Assembly: GCA_022457155.1 (NCBI GenBank)
Contig: JAJGOT010000091.1
Coordinates: 1,700,001 to 1,764,000, forward strand
Source of the DNA: Cladopsammia gracilis
Lineage: Eukaryota > Cnidaria > Anthozoa > Scleractinia > Dendrophylliidae
Length of the DNA: 64,000 bases
Direction: 5' to 3'
Below, piece after piece: positions 11,646-26,200 of this stretch. The stretch's first letter is position 1. Each line of letters begins with the position of its first letter. The position numbers and the translations under genes were made by a program. The notes under the pieces were generated by a model, which saw only the letters and a list, made by a program, of their open reading frames with translations, did no database searches and had not been told where the DNA came from.

Positions 11646-14600
11646 ACGTGATTTATTCGCCCGAGGTGAATAAATCACGTATCCCCTCGTTGCCTAAAAA
11701 TAACCGGCTTATATTCCACATGGGCGAGGTTGACTGCCCAATGACAAACAAACGCTTTTGTGCAATGCATATGTCGGAATGCCTTTGTATGCCGTGGAGA
11801 ACAATAGAATAAAATGCTGAACGTACGCACTGGGATTTCGACGTGGTAAATTCGTACAGAACAAACATGTTTTGCGTCGTGTCTGAGCTTTATTTACTCC
11901 AAGATCAGAAGACATGAGTGACTCAGCAGACGACTTGTTTCTTACTCGGAACAGTTTCAGTGGTTCGTTAAATGTAAGCAGTAAGCTAGACGAGGAGCTC
12001 GCGACTGAACAACCTCGAGGTGCTTATGATAATACGCAGTTTAGCGTTGCAGAAGTGACTGAGGTGTTGTTTGAAGATGCTAAGCAATGTCAAGATATCG
12101 CAGCAGTAAGTAGAATCCAGTAATCCAGTATTTCGGAACGATCATCGTCTGCGTTCATTTAACAAATTGCCCGGTTGTGTTCAAAATGTAAGAATCCTTA
12201 AAGTTGGTGACAAATTGTTCTTGCTTTGCTGTTATTTTTGTTTGCAACTTTGGGTGTTGAGAGGGGAATATGTCAGGGGAATATGTCGGGGGAATATGTC
12301 GGGGGAATATGTTGAGGTGAGTATATTCCATTGTTTTCCTATTGTTTCAGCCCCGCACTCCCCTGTAACAATCAAAAGCCGCCACCAGCTTTTCAGACAG
12401 TTGATAATTAGCGGGGATTACTCTAGATAATCCCCTACGAGAACAAAGGAAACCAAGCCATGTGGAATATAAGCATGAAAACATACCTTAAATATCTCTC
12501 TATCGAAAAAATGTTTATCCTTCTGGATACGAACCCCCGACTAGATCTTAAGTTTAATGTATTTGTTTTGCTGCCTGTTTAGTCAATGTTAGTAGTCATT
12601 AGCATTAAAACAAAGTAGTGTAAGTATGTGTTTTAATTAGTGTGAGTAAGTGATGTAATTTAGTGTAAGTAAATGATGTAAGTAGTTTAAGTAGTAATTT
12701 AATGTAAGTGATGTGTAAGCAAGTGATGTAATTAGTGTAAGTTAGTAATGTAAGTGATGTAGATATATCAATTAAATAAATAAAAAATGATGTCATGACA
12801 AAGAAAGATAAAAACAAACCAAAGTCAAGCAACATTCACCAGAATAGCAGGAGAGCCATGTGTACAGTGCATTAACACTACTCAGCCGTTTTTTTTTTAG
12901 TCTTCTGGGACCAGGCGGGGGGATTCTGCCCTCCCCCCTCCCCCCTCCCTCCCCGTCAGTAATCATTCTGCATGGTGGCCATCTTGTATCATCATTGCAA
13001 ATGGTGGCCATCTTGGATCTGCCATCATGTTAGAAAAGTACCCAAATTGTCAAAATTAATCAAAATCCAAAGAAAAATACTAAAATGATCTTAAATTGTA
13101 AAATTTAGTACAAGAAAGTTAAAAATTACATGTACATGTACTCTGTTTAAACACGAGTTTTATTCTTGTGTGACCATTACTTCAACATGAACCATTACTG
13201 ATCAAAAAATATTCAACAAAGCACTTCAAAGGGGGTGTGTCTTTTTTTCTATAGCCTCGCTCCATGTCTATTCTCACAAAGACAGTCAGCTGTCTTTTCA
13301 TAGGCTGGTTTTCACTAGTGACAAAGTTGAGGTGAGAGTCACAATTTAAGTTGTAATTGGAGTCATCAGACTGCTTACGGCCTGATGAAAATCAAGTAAC
13401 AAAGTCATAAGCAGAGTTGTAAGCTCAACGGAATTGAAGTTGGAAGAATACGAAGTTTACATTTTCCTCTGTTGCTGCCCATTCCCAGCTTATAACTCTG
13501 ACAGCCTATTTTTTATTAGATTGTAAACTATGGAATCATAAGTGCAATCAGAAACTCTGGTTATAACTCTGTTCTTAAATATTCACCAGCTACTTTTCTG
13601 ATTATGACACTGACTCTGTCACAAGTGAAAACCTGTCCAGCCATACGAAAGGTTTCACTCTACATGCTTATCGTTCATAAATAAATCATTTGTTTCCCTC
13701 TTTCCTTTTACTGCTGAACATATAGTTTACCAGGAAAAGACAGCAGTGAAGTTCCTGCGGCCAGCAAAGATCAACAAGACAAACCGGAATCCAAGCTAGC
13801 AACAGTTATTATTATTGACGATGATGAGCCGCAATATGTCGATGTTGCCGACATGTCATGCCAAGCGACTTTTGAGGACATTGAAAGTGAAACTCTGGGC
13901 AACCAAGAAAAGGAAAAAGACAAGACACAAACACAAACACAAACAACAAATTCAGACATTTCATCAAATAACCTACCAGTCAAACCTGCTATAGCAGTTG
14001 GGTCAACACAACAGTCAGGCATATTGCCGACTGCAACATTGTCAAAAGCTACATCCACTATAAGTAAACAATCAGATATTGCCCTGTCTTCTGTAAGTAG
14101 TGCGGGAAAGGCTCCACCTGTGATTTATAGAACGTTGAAATCACCCGTCACAAGTGGTGCACCATTGTTACCACAACGTGTAGCTCTCAAGTCATCGCCA
14201 CCTTCTCTTCCTGTTCAACAAACAGTATCGAGTGACAAGTCTTCAAGTAGAACTGCTTCTTCAGTTGTGTCCCCTAGCGAAGTCAGGTATGTTTCTGTGT
14301 TAAAGTCAAGGCTGTTAATACAAGGCAATGTAGTGATCTCAGAAAAATCATAGGTAGCCCAAGTGGTCCCAAGTATAAAATGTCCTATAATTTGCACATG
14401 TTCAAACTGTGACATACATGTATGCTCCATGTATTATTTGTATCAATAAAGCAGGTGTGTGATGTAAAGCGTGTGCTTTATTATAAAGGTTAAACTATTT
14501 TGAAATCACTTTGACCTACATGTACAATTCATTTTAAACGACAATATTAATATTGATCTATGTACTTGTATTACAGACACTATTCATAAATGGCGGCTGG

Positions 14601-17600
14601 TTTATTATTCTTTTATATTCATGCTAATCAGCCCAACTAGCCTCGTTAGCTTGTGCAAAATTCAAAAGAATTTTTGCTCTAAAATTAGGCTAGTTGGGTT
14701 GATTAGCATGAATATAAAATAATATATAAATCGGCTGCCATTTATGAAAAGGGCCATTGTATCTGGTTCTGATGGTGGCTGTATTTATAAGGTTCGTCTT
14801 TGATTAATTTTCAGGTCAAGCAGCACACCTTCCATTACTCATCCATCCAAACCAACACTCTCACCTCAAGCTGGACCATCATCAGCTGACAGTAAACCTG
14901 ACCTCGATAAAGACAAGGCGTATGTACATGTACATATTCACTCAATAAATAGCCATTGCTAGGAACTATTAGTATTGTGAGACTATCCATTAAAATTTTG
15001 GGGCATCTGGGAAACTTGGAATCTGGAATAGGAACAGGAATCGGAACCGGAATGGCAATAGGATCCAGAACAGGAGTCGGAACAAGAAAATTATCTTAAA
15101 GAAAATGCCTGGCATACATGGATTACTCAAAACATAAATCGACAGATACAGGGCCTCTCGTAACATGATTCGTCTTATCCAAAAGCAGAAGTGGCTGCAA
15201 AAGGAATTTTAATTTACAAGTGAAACACAAATTGATAATACTTTATCATCAAAATAAGGTGATAGCCGTGAGCCACATAAAATGGTTTTGAAAAGGAGAA
15301 TTATTGCATAATTATCTGTCTTTGATATGAAAATAAATTGTTTTAAGTGATGTGATACCAAGAAAGGTTCTGATTTGCGATATGATTGCTGTTTTTTTTT
15401 TGTTCCACAGGCCCTGTATTTATTGATTTATGTTTTGAGGGATATGTTGGGCATTTCCTTTTAGATAATTTTTCAGTTCCTGTTCCGATTCCTGTTCCTG
15501 TTCCTATTCTGGCTCCCATTCCTACAGTATTCCTGATTCTGGCTTTTCCAGACTCCCAAGATTAAATTTTCTCAGAACACATGTCGGGACTGTCACTATT
15601 TTTTGTGTCTACTGAGCATGTGTGTATAGACATTACTATTACTATAGACTGTGTCACAGGAAGTTTGTTAACCTCTTTTTTTAACTGGAAGTTTGTTAAC
15701 CTTTTTCTTTTGTTAACCATAAGTTTTTTAACCGAAAGCTTGTTATCATGAAGTTGTTAACAATAGAACTGCCAACACCATAATTACATCTTTAACAATT
15801 ATGTAATCCATTTATCATCAGGCAACTCTGCGTGTTTGACAAAACATAGCCTGGCAACAGAAGTCTAGTTTTCCTTACACTGTACCTACAGTACTGTATC
15901 AGAAAATTACCATTGCAAGTGTACTGTGCTTGTGTTCCTTTTTAATTTGGACAACATTTTAATAGGAAACCATTTTTCTTACCTCAGAACTATTTTAGTG
16001 TCTCTGTGATGCAAAAGAGGAGGGACATGAAATGAGTGAACCAGTACTAAAGAGCATGAACCCTTTAATAGCTTGCTTTGTACTGATGTAGGAACAGTTG
16101 TTTCTTGTAGCAGAAATGCCTGAAAATAGATTCTTATTTTGAAGTGAAGCTTTAGCTTTACCTTGTTAGTATAACTTTTAAAGTTCATTAACAGTACAAT
16201 TCATTGTTTGTTTCAGTCCCCCATTAGGGCCCCCTAAGTTTGAGATTGGAACTCGAGTCATAGGTCAGAGGTCAGATGAGCTGTGGTATCCAGGTATGTC
16301 AACGCTTTGGAAGCATTTTATTTTATAAATTAAGCGTTCTTGAAGTTTTCCTTGTAGTAGTCCATCGGGCCAGAACTCATCTCCATTTTTTGTAGTGCAA
16401 AAAGGAAAAAAAAACCCTTAAGGGAGCTATATATGTTGTGGGGATTTCGATGTTTTTGGGTCAAACCTGCTTCAAATTAATTTGTCATACAAGGAATTCT
16501 TATAGAACACTAAGAGGAAGATATCAAGTGAACTTTAGAAGAGAGAATCAAACATAATCAGAGTTTTAGCATGTTTTCCAAGACAACTCAATAAACTTTC
16601 AAATTGCAATCCATTTTCTTCCTAGCCATCGGCAGCCCAAGGCACTTATACAAAATTGTACTCTTAGACCAATAGTAGAATACAATCAAAAATATTATTT
16701 TCCTGCTCTGGAAGCATGTTAAAAATCTAAAAATTTTCGTACTCAGAGCGTAATAAAATATGTAAAAATCGAGAAATATTTTGTTCGGTTCTCCCGAACT
16801 TCATCAGTCTCAAATGAATAATGTTAATCGGGGGAGTTATATCGAAAACCCCACAAGCACAATATAACCCCCCCTGATTAACATTATTCATTTGAGACTG
16901 ATGAAGTTTGGGAGAACCGAACTAAATATTTCTCGATTTTTACATAATTATTTTATTATGCACTGAGTATGAAAATTTTTAGATTTTTAATAGTAGAATA
17001 ATTTTAAACAGCACTGGACAATTATTGTTGGGTAATGATGACATAACCCCTTTAACCCTTTAAGCCCTATGAGTGATCAGCATCAAATTTCTCCTTGTAA
17101 TATCAATGCCTTATCAATCAAAAAGGTCATGAGAATTAAGGACATGATAACACGATAAATTCTCTTGATATCTAAACAATTTCTCCCCACTACTTCTATA
17201 GGAAATGTATAGGGACAAGAAATGAGAATTTAAATTTTGATATTAGGGCTTAAAGGGCTCTCAAGAATGCCAAACATCAAAATTCAAGAAAAATCCGACA
17301 TTTTAACCTATATCAATTGAAAGGCTCCTGGCAAGAACATCCTAAATACGTTTTTGGAAACTTTTTCACTGAAATCTTGGATGTTTGGCTTCAAAAGAGA
17401 CTCACTTACCAAAATTATGACTTGATCATGTAAATATGACTGAAAGGATTTAAACCAGGTAATCAAATCTTCTATCTTCAAATAGAATAATTTTTTTTTT
17501 GAAAAGATACACATGGTGTCCAAAGGCCGAAAACATTTTCTCAAAGATGTGGATTTTCTTCCCCATTTTATTAATTTGACAAAACTGTGCTTTTAAAGGC

Positions 17601-20600
17601 CTAAAACATACAATTTTAGTGAAAGTTGCCAAAAACATACTTACATGTAGGACGTTCTTGCCAGGAGCCCTTCAATTACTGATTCAACCCGGGAATGGAT
17701 TTTACCTGCAACAGGTACACTTGTCTACCTCAGTTCCATAGAAGCTTGTGTTAAGGGACTGAAAATAAATCAGGATATGTTCCTTTTGATTTCTTTTACA
17801 ATTTTTAAACTTGAAATTCATTTTGAATGGTTTCTTTCATTTTCTCTTTAAAAGGTATGATAGAAAAGGTATTGCCAGATAAAAACAATCAGGTAAGCTT
17901 ATTTTGATCATTGCAGTCATTGTTATATTAGGCAGGGTTGAAAAAAGTGCCATGATGATCCTCCAGCATAGGGTATGGGGTGGGGTGATTAATTTTTTTA
18001 CTTAACAACCATAACACCAAAAAAGTAACATACAATGTACTGGCATGGAAAAGAAATTCTAGAGAAGCAACCCTGTGCTAATTAATCCTTTACATGTACA
18101 GTCGAACCTCTCCTTACGGACACCTCCATAATACGGACACCTCTCTATTACGGACAGTTCTCTTGGTCCCAAAGACACCAAAATTCATACAATCCCTACC
18201 TCTATAATACAGACACCTCTATAATACGGACACTTTGGTCTGTCCCTTTGGTGTCCGTATTAAGGAGGTTCGACTGTAACTCTCATGAAAAATTCACAAG
18301 AAAAATCCCAAATTTCATTTTTTGTAAAGTACAGAGAAACAAATGGTATCATGCAAAGGTACTGCTGAAGAAGTTTCATTTTAATGGTTAACCCACAGGA
18401 TTTTGTTGACAGACTTAAAAGTTAGAACTACAAAATGTACAATGTGCACTACATGTCTTCATAATTTCTCTGGAAGTGAAAGGGTTAACAAAACTAACAG
18501 CAAAGTATGTTTTATTTGCAGCAGAAGGTTAAGTACAAGGTAAAGTTTGACAAAGGAACAAGAGGCCTTCTGTCATCTAACCACATCTCATTGGAATCAA
18601 ACCCACATCCCTTGTGGCTGAATGTGGGTAGCCGTGTTGTAGGTAAGTCCAAGGGATTCTGTCTTCTGTGCTTTCATGCAGAGCTAGAAATCGCCAGACA
18701 TGTAAAACTAGTTCAAAGTAAAGCAGCTTTAATTCATTTAAACAGTCATGACCTGTGTTAAAGCTACATGTAGAAGTTAGTGATCAAAGCAGGAGCCCAT
18801 TTTGTGAATGTCCTGATAACGTTTCAGTCCTGGAGCAGTATTTTGAAATCAGAATCTTTAGAATGGTGATGCAGTGTTTAGCCTGCAAACTAGTCTGACT
18901 AGTTTTGCCATCTTAAGAATTTTATTGCTTAATAGCTTTCACAACCAACAAAATTTTAATATCTAATGTTAACATTACCCACACAACATAGTTTTTCGGG
19001 CCCCAAAAGTTATTGGGATTTTCGAACCTGCCACCATTATGCTCCAAGTGTGGTCAGCTTCAAATTACTCCTGGTAGTATCAATACATGAACAAACATAG
19101 AGGTCATGAGAATAGAGGTTATAATCATCAAACAAAACTTATGTTGATATAGATATTTTAACATCTTCTCCCAACCGGTACTAGCGAGGAGAATTGGTAT
19201 GTTGATATTGGGTATAATAATTTTGATGGTCAGATGCTGGGAACAGATGGTGGTTGTTTTGAATGTTGAGTAGGAATGAACATTCAATCTCAAGATAAGT
19301 AAGACATAATTAGGCATTGAGGTTGACAGCTATACAACGAAAATAGTTGGTCATAAAATCTAAATAGCTTCACATGGTTTAGTCATTTTATACCAGAGGT
19401 ATTTTTTGCGGCTTATGCTGCTAAATGAAAGCGCTGCCACTACAAATTTGCCATTAAATGCGAACAATACCACCAGCTATGCAGGCTGATTTCTGCCTCT
19501 TTCATTTGGGAAGAAACAAGTCAGAGAGCGCCTTTAATTTTTCATTGTACATTAATTTATTTTGTAAGATATACAGGACTGTAATTTGCACTTCTGAGAT
19601 GGTTTTTAGTAAATGAAGGCAGAAACATAGTTATGATATTTGTTTGAAAAAGTAAGTTTGTTTTGGATGCGAAGGGAAGAAGATGTTCACTACTGACAGT
19701 GAGTACAACAAGAAGATGACATGCTGGAATTTGAAGGTTGAAAATTTAATCCTTGAAAAGTTAGTCCATTCCCCTGGAAATGCATGAAGCTAAAGCACAC
19801 TTTAACACCTAGATTCGCGTCTTATGCTCACATTTTTAGCTGCTAAATCCTTGCATTAGTAGTAAATGGTAACTCATTTTGTTCACTCTTGCGCATAAAT
19901 TCTTAAAATTAATGTTTTTTAAAGTTGCTTTTAATTAATAAACTTACATGCACACCTGTTCAGTTGTTAACTCCTCTTCCCAACTCTTGATTTATTGCAA
20001 AGAACTCTTTCTTATAATATAAAGGAAATGAAATGGATGGAGAGTAGGTAAAAATTCCTGCAGCGAAGAGAAGCTGATGTGCAAGCCATCTGCAACTAAT
20101 TGGGTATCTATGGCAACCTAGGCTACAAGTTTACCACCGGAACCTGTCAATACTGATTTACTCTCCAATTGCTTTGGGAGGGGCCGGAGTGAACACAAAG
20201 CTAAAGCTAAAGATGTTAAAGAGATAACCATAAAGATATAAACTTATGACTGTTCTGCAATCTGACTTCTTATGACCACTGTACGGTTGAACCTCCCTTA
20301 AACGACCACCCAAAATGCAAACCAAGGGTGGTCGCTTACGGGAGGCGGTCACTTGTGAAAGGGTCACACCACAGGGGTCTTAACAACTTTGAATCATATG
20401 AACCTGTTAGTAATTCCAATGTGCAGAACACCAATGATGCAAGGGACTTGTACTGTAGTTAAACACAATTCAATTTGCATCTGTAGAGACATCAAAATGT
20501 GGGTGAGTGGTTGCTTGAAAGAGGTTAAAAACAATATCAGAAAAATCAAAATCACCAGTACAGTGTTTATTGAAAGTGGTCGCAGTTGAGAGGTGATCCC

Positions 20601-22968
20601 CTATAAGAGGGTTTGACTACAGAGATTTAACTGGAAGAAATTTGGTGTTTTGGAAAAGTGGTTGCTTAGAAGACTGGTGGTCGCTTACGAGAGGTTTTGA
20701 CTATAATAGTGATTTGACTGGAAGAAATTTGGTATTTTGGAAAAGTGGTCACTTAGAAGAGGTGATCGATTACGAGAGGTTTGGACTATGGTGATTTGAC
20801 AGGAAGTAATCTGGTATTTTGGAAAAGTGGTCGCTTAGAAGAGGTGGTCGCTTATGAGAGGTGGTCCTTTACAAGAGGTTTTGACTACAGTGATTTGACT
20901 GGAAGAAATTTGGTATTTTGGAAAAGTGGTCGCTTAGATGAGGTGGTCGCTTACGAGAGGTTTGGACTATGGTGATTTGACTGGAAGTAATTTGGTATTT
21001 TGGACAAGTGGTCACTTAGAAGTGGTGGTCGCTTACAACAGGTTTTGACTACAGTGATTTGACTGGAAGAAATTTGGTATTTTGGAAGAGTGGTTGCTTA
21101 GATGAGGTGGTCGCTTACAAGAGGTGGTCACTTAGAAGAGGTGATCGCGTGCATACAAGAGGTGGTCATACATGGAGGTTCAGCTGTTTATCTTGTAAAG
21201 TACTTTTAAGTATTATTCAATGCCCATTATCAGATTGCAACATTTGTTGTTGAAATCACTCACAAACCACAATAACCAGGTTATCTTGTAAATTAAACTT
21301 GCTGTAATGTTAATAGCATGTGATAAACATAATATTAATTGATAATCATTAAAATTAATCTGAGCTTCATTGACATCTTCACACTTTTCTTCCACTAGCA
21401 TTAAGACCTAGGGACACAGCTGAAGAGAATGCATCTTGGCGGAAACCTTCCACAGGTTAATTTTGACATTTTTCTTTCTCTTCTTGTTTCCCAAGGCTTT
21501 ATGTGCGTGTGTTTTGGTCTTTCTTGACAGTGTATTGGTGTTTTGTGACAAATTCTGTTTTGCATGCCTTTATCACTCTAGTTTAGCCCTTTCATGGCCA
21601 CGGGCGACTATCGCCTTACCCATAAGTGGTGAAAGGTGACTATAGTCTCCTGGGAAATAAAATATTTGGCCATGGAGAGAATAAAATTTGAGGAAATTTG
21701 GCTGCAAAAGGGTTAGAGCATTGCAGCATTATTTTGTTCATAAAAACAAAATTATCACAGATTTGAAGTCCTGGTCAGACAAGAACGAAAGTTACAAAGA
21801 GTTGACAACAATGGCTCACTGACAGACAGTCTTTTGATCTCTTTGTCCTGCAACTCTCATGCACTCTTGTGGACTCTTTGCACTTTCAATGAGATTCAGA
21901 GTCTGTTTGACTTTTTGTTAGAGTTCCCCATATGACCTGGGGAAATTGTTTTATCTTATACACTTTATGCTTTTCAAACAATTTCCCCAGGGGAAAAGAA
22001 ATTGTTTTATCTTACTGTATACACTTTATGTTCTCATTGACACTGACTAGTTCAATACATAAGCCTGCCAGCCTGTCACATGAGGCAAATCGATCATGTT
22101 CATGACCTTTAAAAAGCCTGGAGAGGGGACTGGAGAGGGATTTGATATTAGTCCAGGAGGAAAGTGGGGTTGAATGTTGAAACATGCAATAATATTGCTG
22201 AATTTTAAATGAAAATAATTTTTACATTGTTGCCATGGTCTTTATATGATGATTACAGTGATGTTTATATAAAAAATTAATACTAGCAAGGGTACATTGT
22301 ACATTTGTAATATTATATCATTCAGATGTGTTAGTAGAACAATTTTATTTAGGCCCCGTCCACACGTATCCGGATATTTTCGAAAACGGAGATTTTTTTC
22401 TTCGTTTGCACCTCCCGTCCACACGTAAACGGCGTTTTCGGCAACAAATACGGAGGATTTTGAATACGCTCTCCAGACTGTAGATTTTTAAAAACGGAGA
22501 TTTATCGTATTCGTGTAGACGGTCAAAAACGAAGGTTTTCGAATACGATGACGTCAAAACAAAGATGGCGGCAAACTCTTTGATTTTCGCGGGCTTATGC
22601 TTCTCACAGCGCGCATGTGCCAGTAGCCTGCGCATGCTCATCATGTGAAGTCTAGCGTATTCGAAAAATTTTCGCGTACACGTGTGGACGGGCAAATACG
22701 ATTGTAATACGGTCCATGTGGACGCGGATGTTTTCGAATACGGAGAAAAAAATCTCTGTTTTCAAAAATATCCGGATACGTGTGGACGGGGCCTTAATCA
22801 AGTTTCAGATTTACAATTACAACAATGGTGACTTTAAAATCAAATGAAGAATGATCCTCGCAGTTGTGAACGCAATTTAAGCAATTGCGAAAAGAAGCCT
22901 GAAAAAAAAAAATTCAGGACTTCAACGGGGTTCGAACCCGTGACCTCGCGATACCGGTGCGATGCTCT

Positions 22969-23003
<35 letters not shown>

Positions 23004-23254
23004 AGGTCAATTGTAGGTTCATATGTGCCCGTGAAAGGAGGGAATGTGAAATGATATATATGAAATAAATCATATATGAACTGCGGAAATGAAATCAAAC
23101 GAATAATGATCCTCGCAGTTGTGAACGCAATTTAAGCAATTGCGAGGATCATTCTTCATTTGATTTCATTTCCGCAGTTCATATATGATTTATTTCATAT
23201 ATATCATTTCACATTCCCTCCTTTCACGGGAACATATGAACCTACAATTGACCT

Positions 23255-23289
<35 letters not shown>

Positions 23290-26200
23290 AGAGCATCGCA
23301 CCGGTATCGCGAGGTCACGGGTTCGAACCCCGTTGAAGTCCTGAATTTTTTTTTTTCAGGCTTCTTTTCGCAATTGCTTAAATTGCATTCACAACTGCGA
23401 GGATCATTCTTCATTTGATTTCATTTCCGCAGTTCATATATGATTTATTTCATATATATCATTTCACAATGGTGACTTTGTTTGTTCACTTTGTGTTATA
23501 CAATATCTTTTTCCATTCTATTTGGAAACTTCTCCAACAAAAATTAATTTGCAAACCAGCAGGGCCCAGTTGTTCAAAAGGTGGATAGTGCTATCCACTG
23601 GATAAATCACTATCCAGCGGATAACACAATGGATTTTGTTAATACTTATCTACTGGATAGTGATTTATCTGGTGGATAGATAGCGCTATCCTCCTTTTGA
23701 ACAACCGGGGCCAGTTTAGCAAGCAAGCCATTATTTGAATGACACCAGTGCTCATGTGTAAATTGTTAGCTAAGCAAGTGGATTCAGAGATGGAAACTGT
23801 TTATTTCATCTCATTCTCTGCTGTTATCTTCTGTACCTGCCAACTTTAATTTGTTATAGCATTAATTTTTTCAGTAGCAGGATGAAACAGTACTAAACTC
23901 TTGTCCACTCTTGTTCTTGTTTGACTTGGAGCGCCATTACCTTTTTGTAGCTGTACATGTAGTCGGTGACCCATTTTTGTGGGTCCTGTGGGTGGTCATT
24001 TTTGGACTTATTACTTTGTACATAATGAAATTTTAATGACAGGCTTGATAAATACAGAAAGATGGTAAATGTTAAGCTGGGTAATGAAATGAGAAAGAAG
24101 TAATGTTCATCACTCACAAATGTGGGACAAAGAAAAAATCTGAGTCCCCGACAGGAATCAAACCTATGACCTTCCGCACACCGGTCAGATGCTCAAACCA
24201 CTGAGCTACAAGAGACTTGTGGAGTGCTAGGCCATATACTAGGTTGATAAATATTAAAATTACCTGCGCAGCGTTGTACTGAATGATGAAATGAAAAAAA
24301 ATGTGTAAAATTTGACGCTGTTTGTAGAATGATTTTTCCCAACGTTTCGGCAATGCTGCCTTCTTCAGGGTACAAAACTATTCTACTACTGAGGTTCACA
24401 CACCGGTACAAAACTACTGAGGTTCACACACCGGTCAGATGCTCTAACCACTGAGCTACGAGAGACTCATGGAGAGCTAGGCCATATACTAGGTTCACAC
24501 ACGGGTCGGATGCTCTAACCACTGAGCTATGAGGAGACTTGTGGCAAACTAGGCCATATAATAGGTTCACACACTTGTCGGATGCTCTAACCACTCAGTG
24601 CTACAAGAGACTCGTGGTGAGCTTGACCATAATAAATACTAGGTTCACACTGTCACCGGTTGGATGATCTAACCACTGAGGTACAAAGAGACTTTATTAA
24701 TAAAGAAAGATCATGGTAAATGTTAAGCTTAATAATAATTATTGGTAATGAAATGAGACACATGATGCTTGTCATACATGAACCTAGTATTTGGCCTAGT
24801 TCGCCACAAGTCTCTCATAGCTTAGTGGTTAGAGCATCTGACCGGTGTGCAGCAGGTCATAGGTTCAAGAAATAATTATGGGGGATTGTCCTATGCTTGT
24901 AACATTGTGAACATGACATTTTTCTCAATGAAGGGCTTATTTAAAAACTATGCTTAGTGGAGGGTTTAAGCCTTTACTTCCAAACTGCTCCAAATTAACT
25001 CTGTTTTGGCATGCAATTCAGGAAATGTGTAAAAATCATAAATCTTTATTTATTTATTTATTTTTTTATTTATTTATTATCACAATGCTTAAATTTCAAG
25101 AATAAACTTGTTCATTTTTCCCAAAAATGGAATTAATTCAAGCAAACCGTTGCTTTTTTCCTTTACCCTCTCTTGGGAACTGAAACAAAAGAAGTCACTC
25201 ACTTTTTGAGGAAATTAAGTAATACACTTATTCCTAGGGTTAAAGCCTTGTGTTCAAAAAAATAGATTAATATCAACATATAAATAAGTTTTCACATGAA
25301 AAATAGTCAGTTTATATAACAAAATAGAACATCTATAAATGGAGCAATTTGGAAGGCAAGGCTTGATTTCCACTAAGCACAGTTATAGTTTTAAACCATT
25401 GTGAGTGCATGATGCAATTTTGTGATTTTTCACATAGTTGCTAAGAAGTATTTTGCGGATGAAGTTAGTTATGTGTTAGCCATTTAAGTTGCATTCAAAT
25501 AGTTCACATTGACAAGGTATGCTGTACATGTAGGTAAGCCATAATTGTTAGTCAAGGATTTAGCAGCTAATGTTTTGAGTGTTACATGTAAGTCTTTTGA
25601 CCAAAATTTAAAAAGCTCATTCCTGCAGGGAAGTTATTACACAGTCAATACATTTATGGTTAATTCGTAAGTAAGATTGAAAGACAAGAATAGGGGCCTC
25701 TTTCACTTGCATGATGGCTGGGGGTGGGGTCTTTGATTACCTGACAGGCTAGTGTAGATTTCATTTCCTTAACCTGTAATATATCACTGATTGATAATCA
25801 ATTTGCAGGAATATATGGCAAGCTAGATGTGCTGTATGCTGGAATCGTTGCAGAGAATGCTTGTGCTGAAAACAAGCACAGGTTTCTTGTTTTCTTTGAT
25901 GATGGATTTGCTCAATATCTGCCAGTCAAAAAGCTTCATCATGTTTACCACACAGGTACAGTGTGTTAAAGGTTTGATTCTTTTTTTGTCCTGTTCATTT
26001 GTAGTGTCCGGAGTTGTGCTCAGCTACAAGTGTAAACACCTTTTTTAAGTCGGCAGACGATAATGCATCTGCCAATGCTTAAAACCCGGGGTGGGGGGGG
26101 GGGGGGGAGTTTGGGCATAATTATGTGGGTCTTTGACCACTAAATTATATTTTTATGCCCCCACCTTAACAAGGCATGCCTCTAGAACATGATTTTTTTT

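Larger units (their letters stand above)
22822..23479. mobile_element. Inverted dimer of a tRNA-derived SINE with 14-base target duplication
   Basis: Two tRNA-like units in opposite orientation (minus 22918-22988, plus 23270-23340) with matching flanks form arms of about 260 bp around a palindromic centre (23108-23158). The whole block is bracketed by ACAATGGTGACTTT at 22822-22835 and 23466-23479, so it appears to have inserted once as a unit. Confidence 0.85.

Noticed and set aside
22345..22695. 116-codon minus-strand frame
   Set aside because: Lies wholly within the GGCCCCGTCCACACG MITE; no protein features.
22918..23340. Two working tRNA-Thr genes
   Set aside because: C at position 33, an anticodon-stem mismatch, and the pair being embedded in an inverted repeat with one target duplication point to a SINE.
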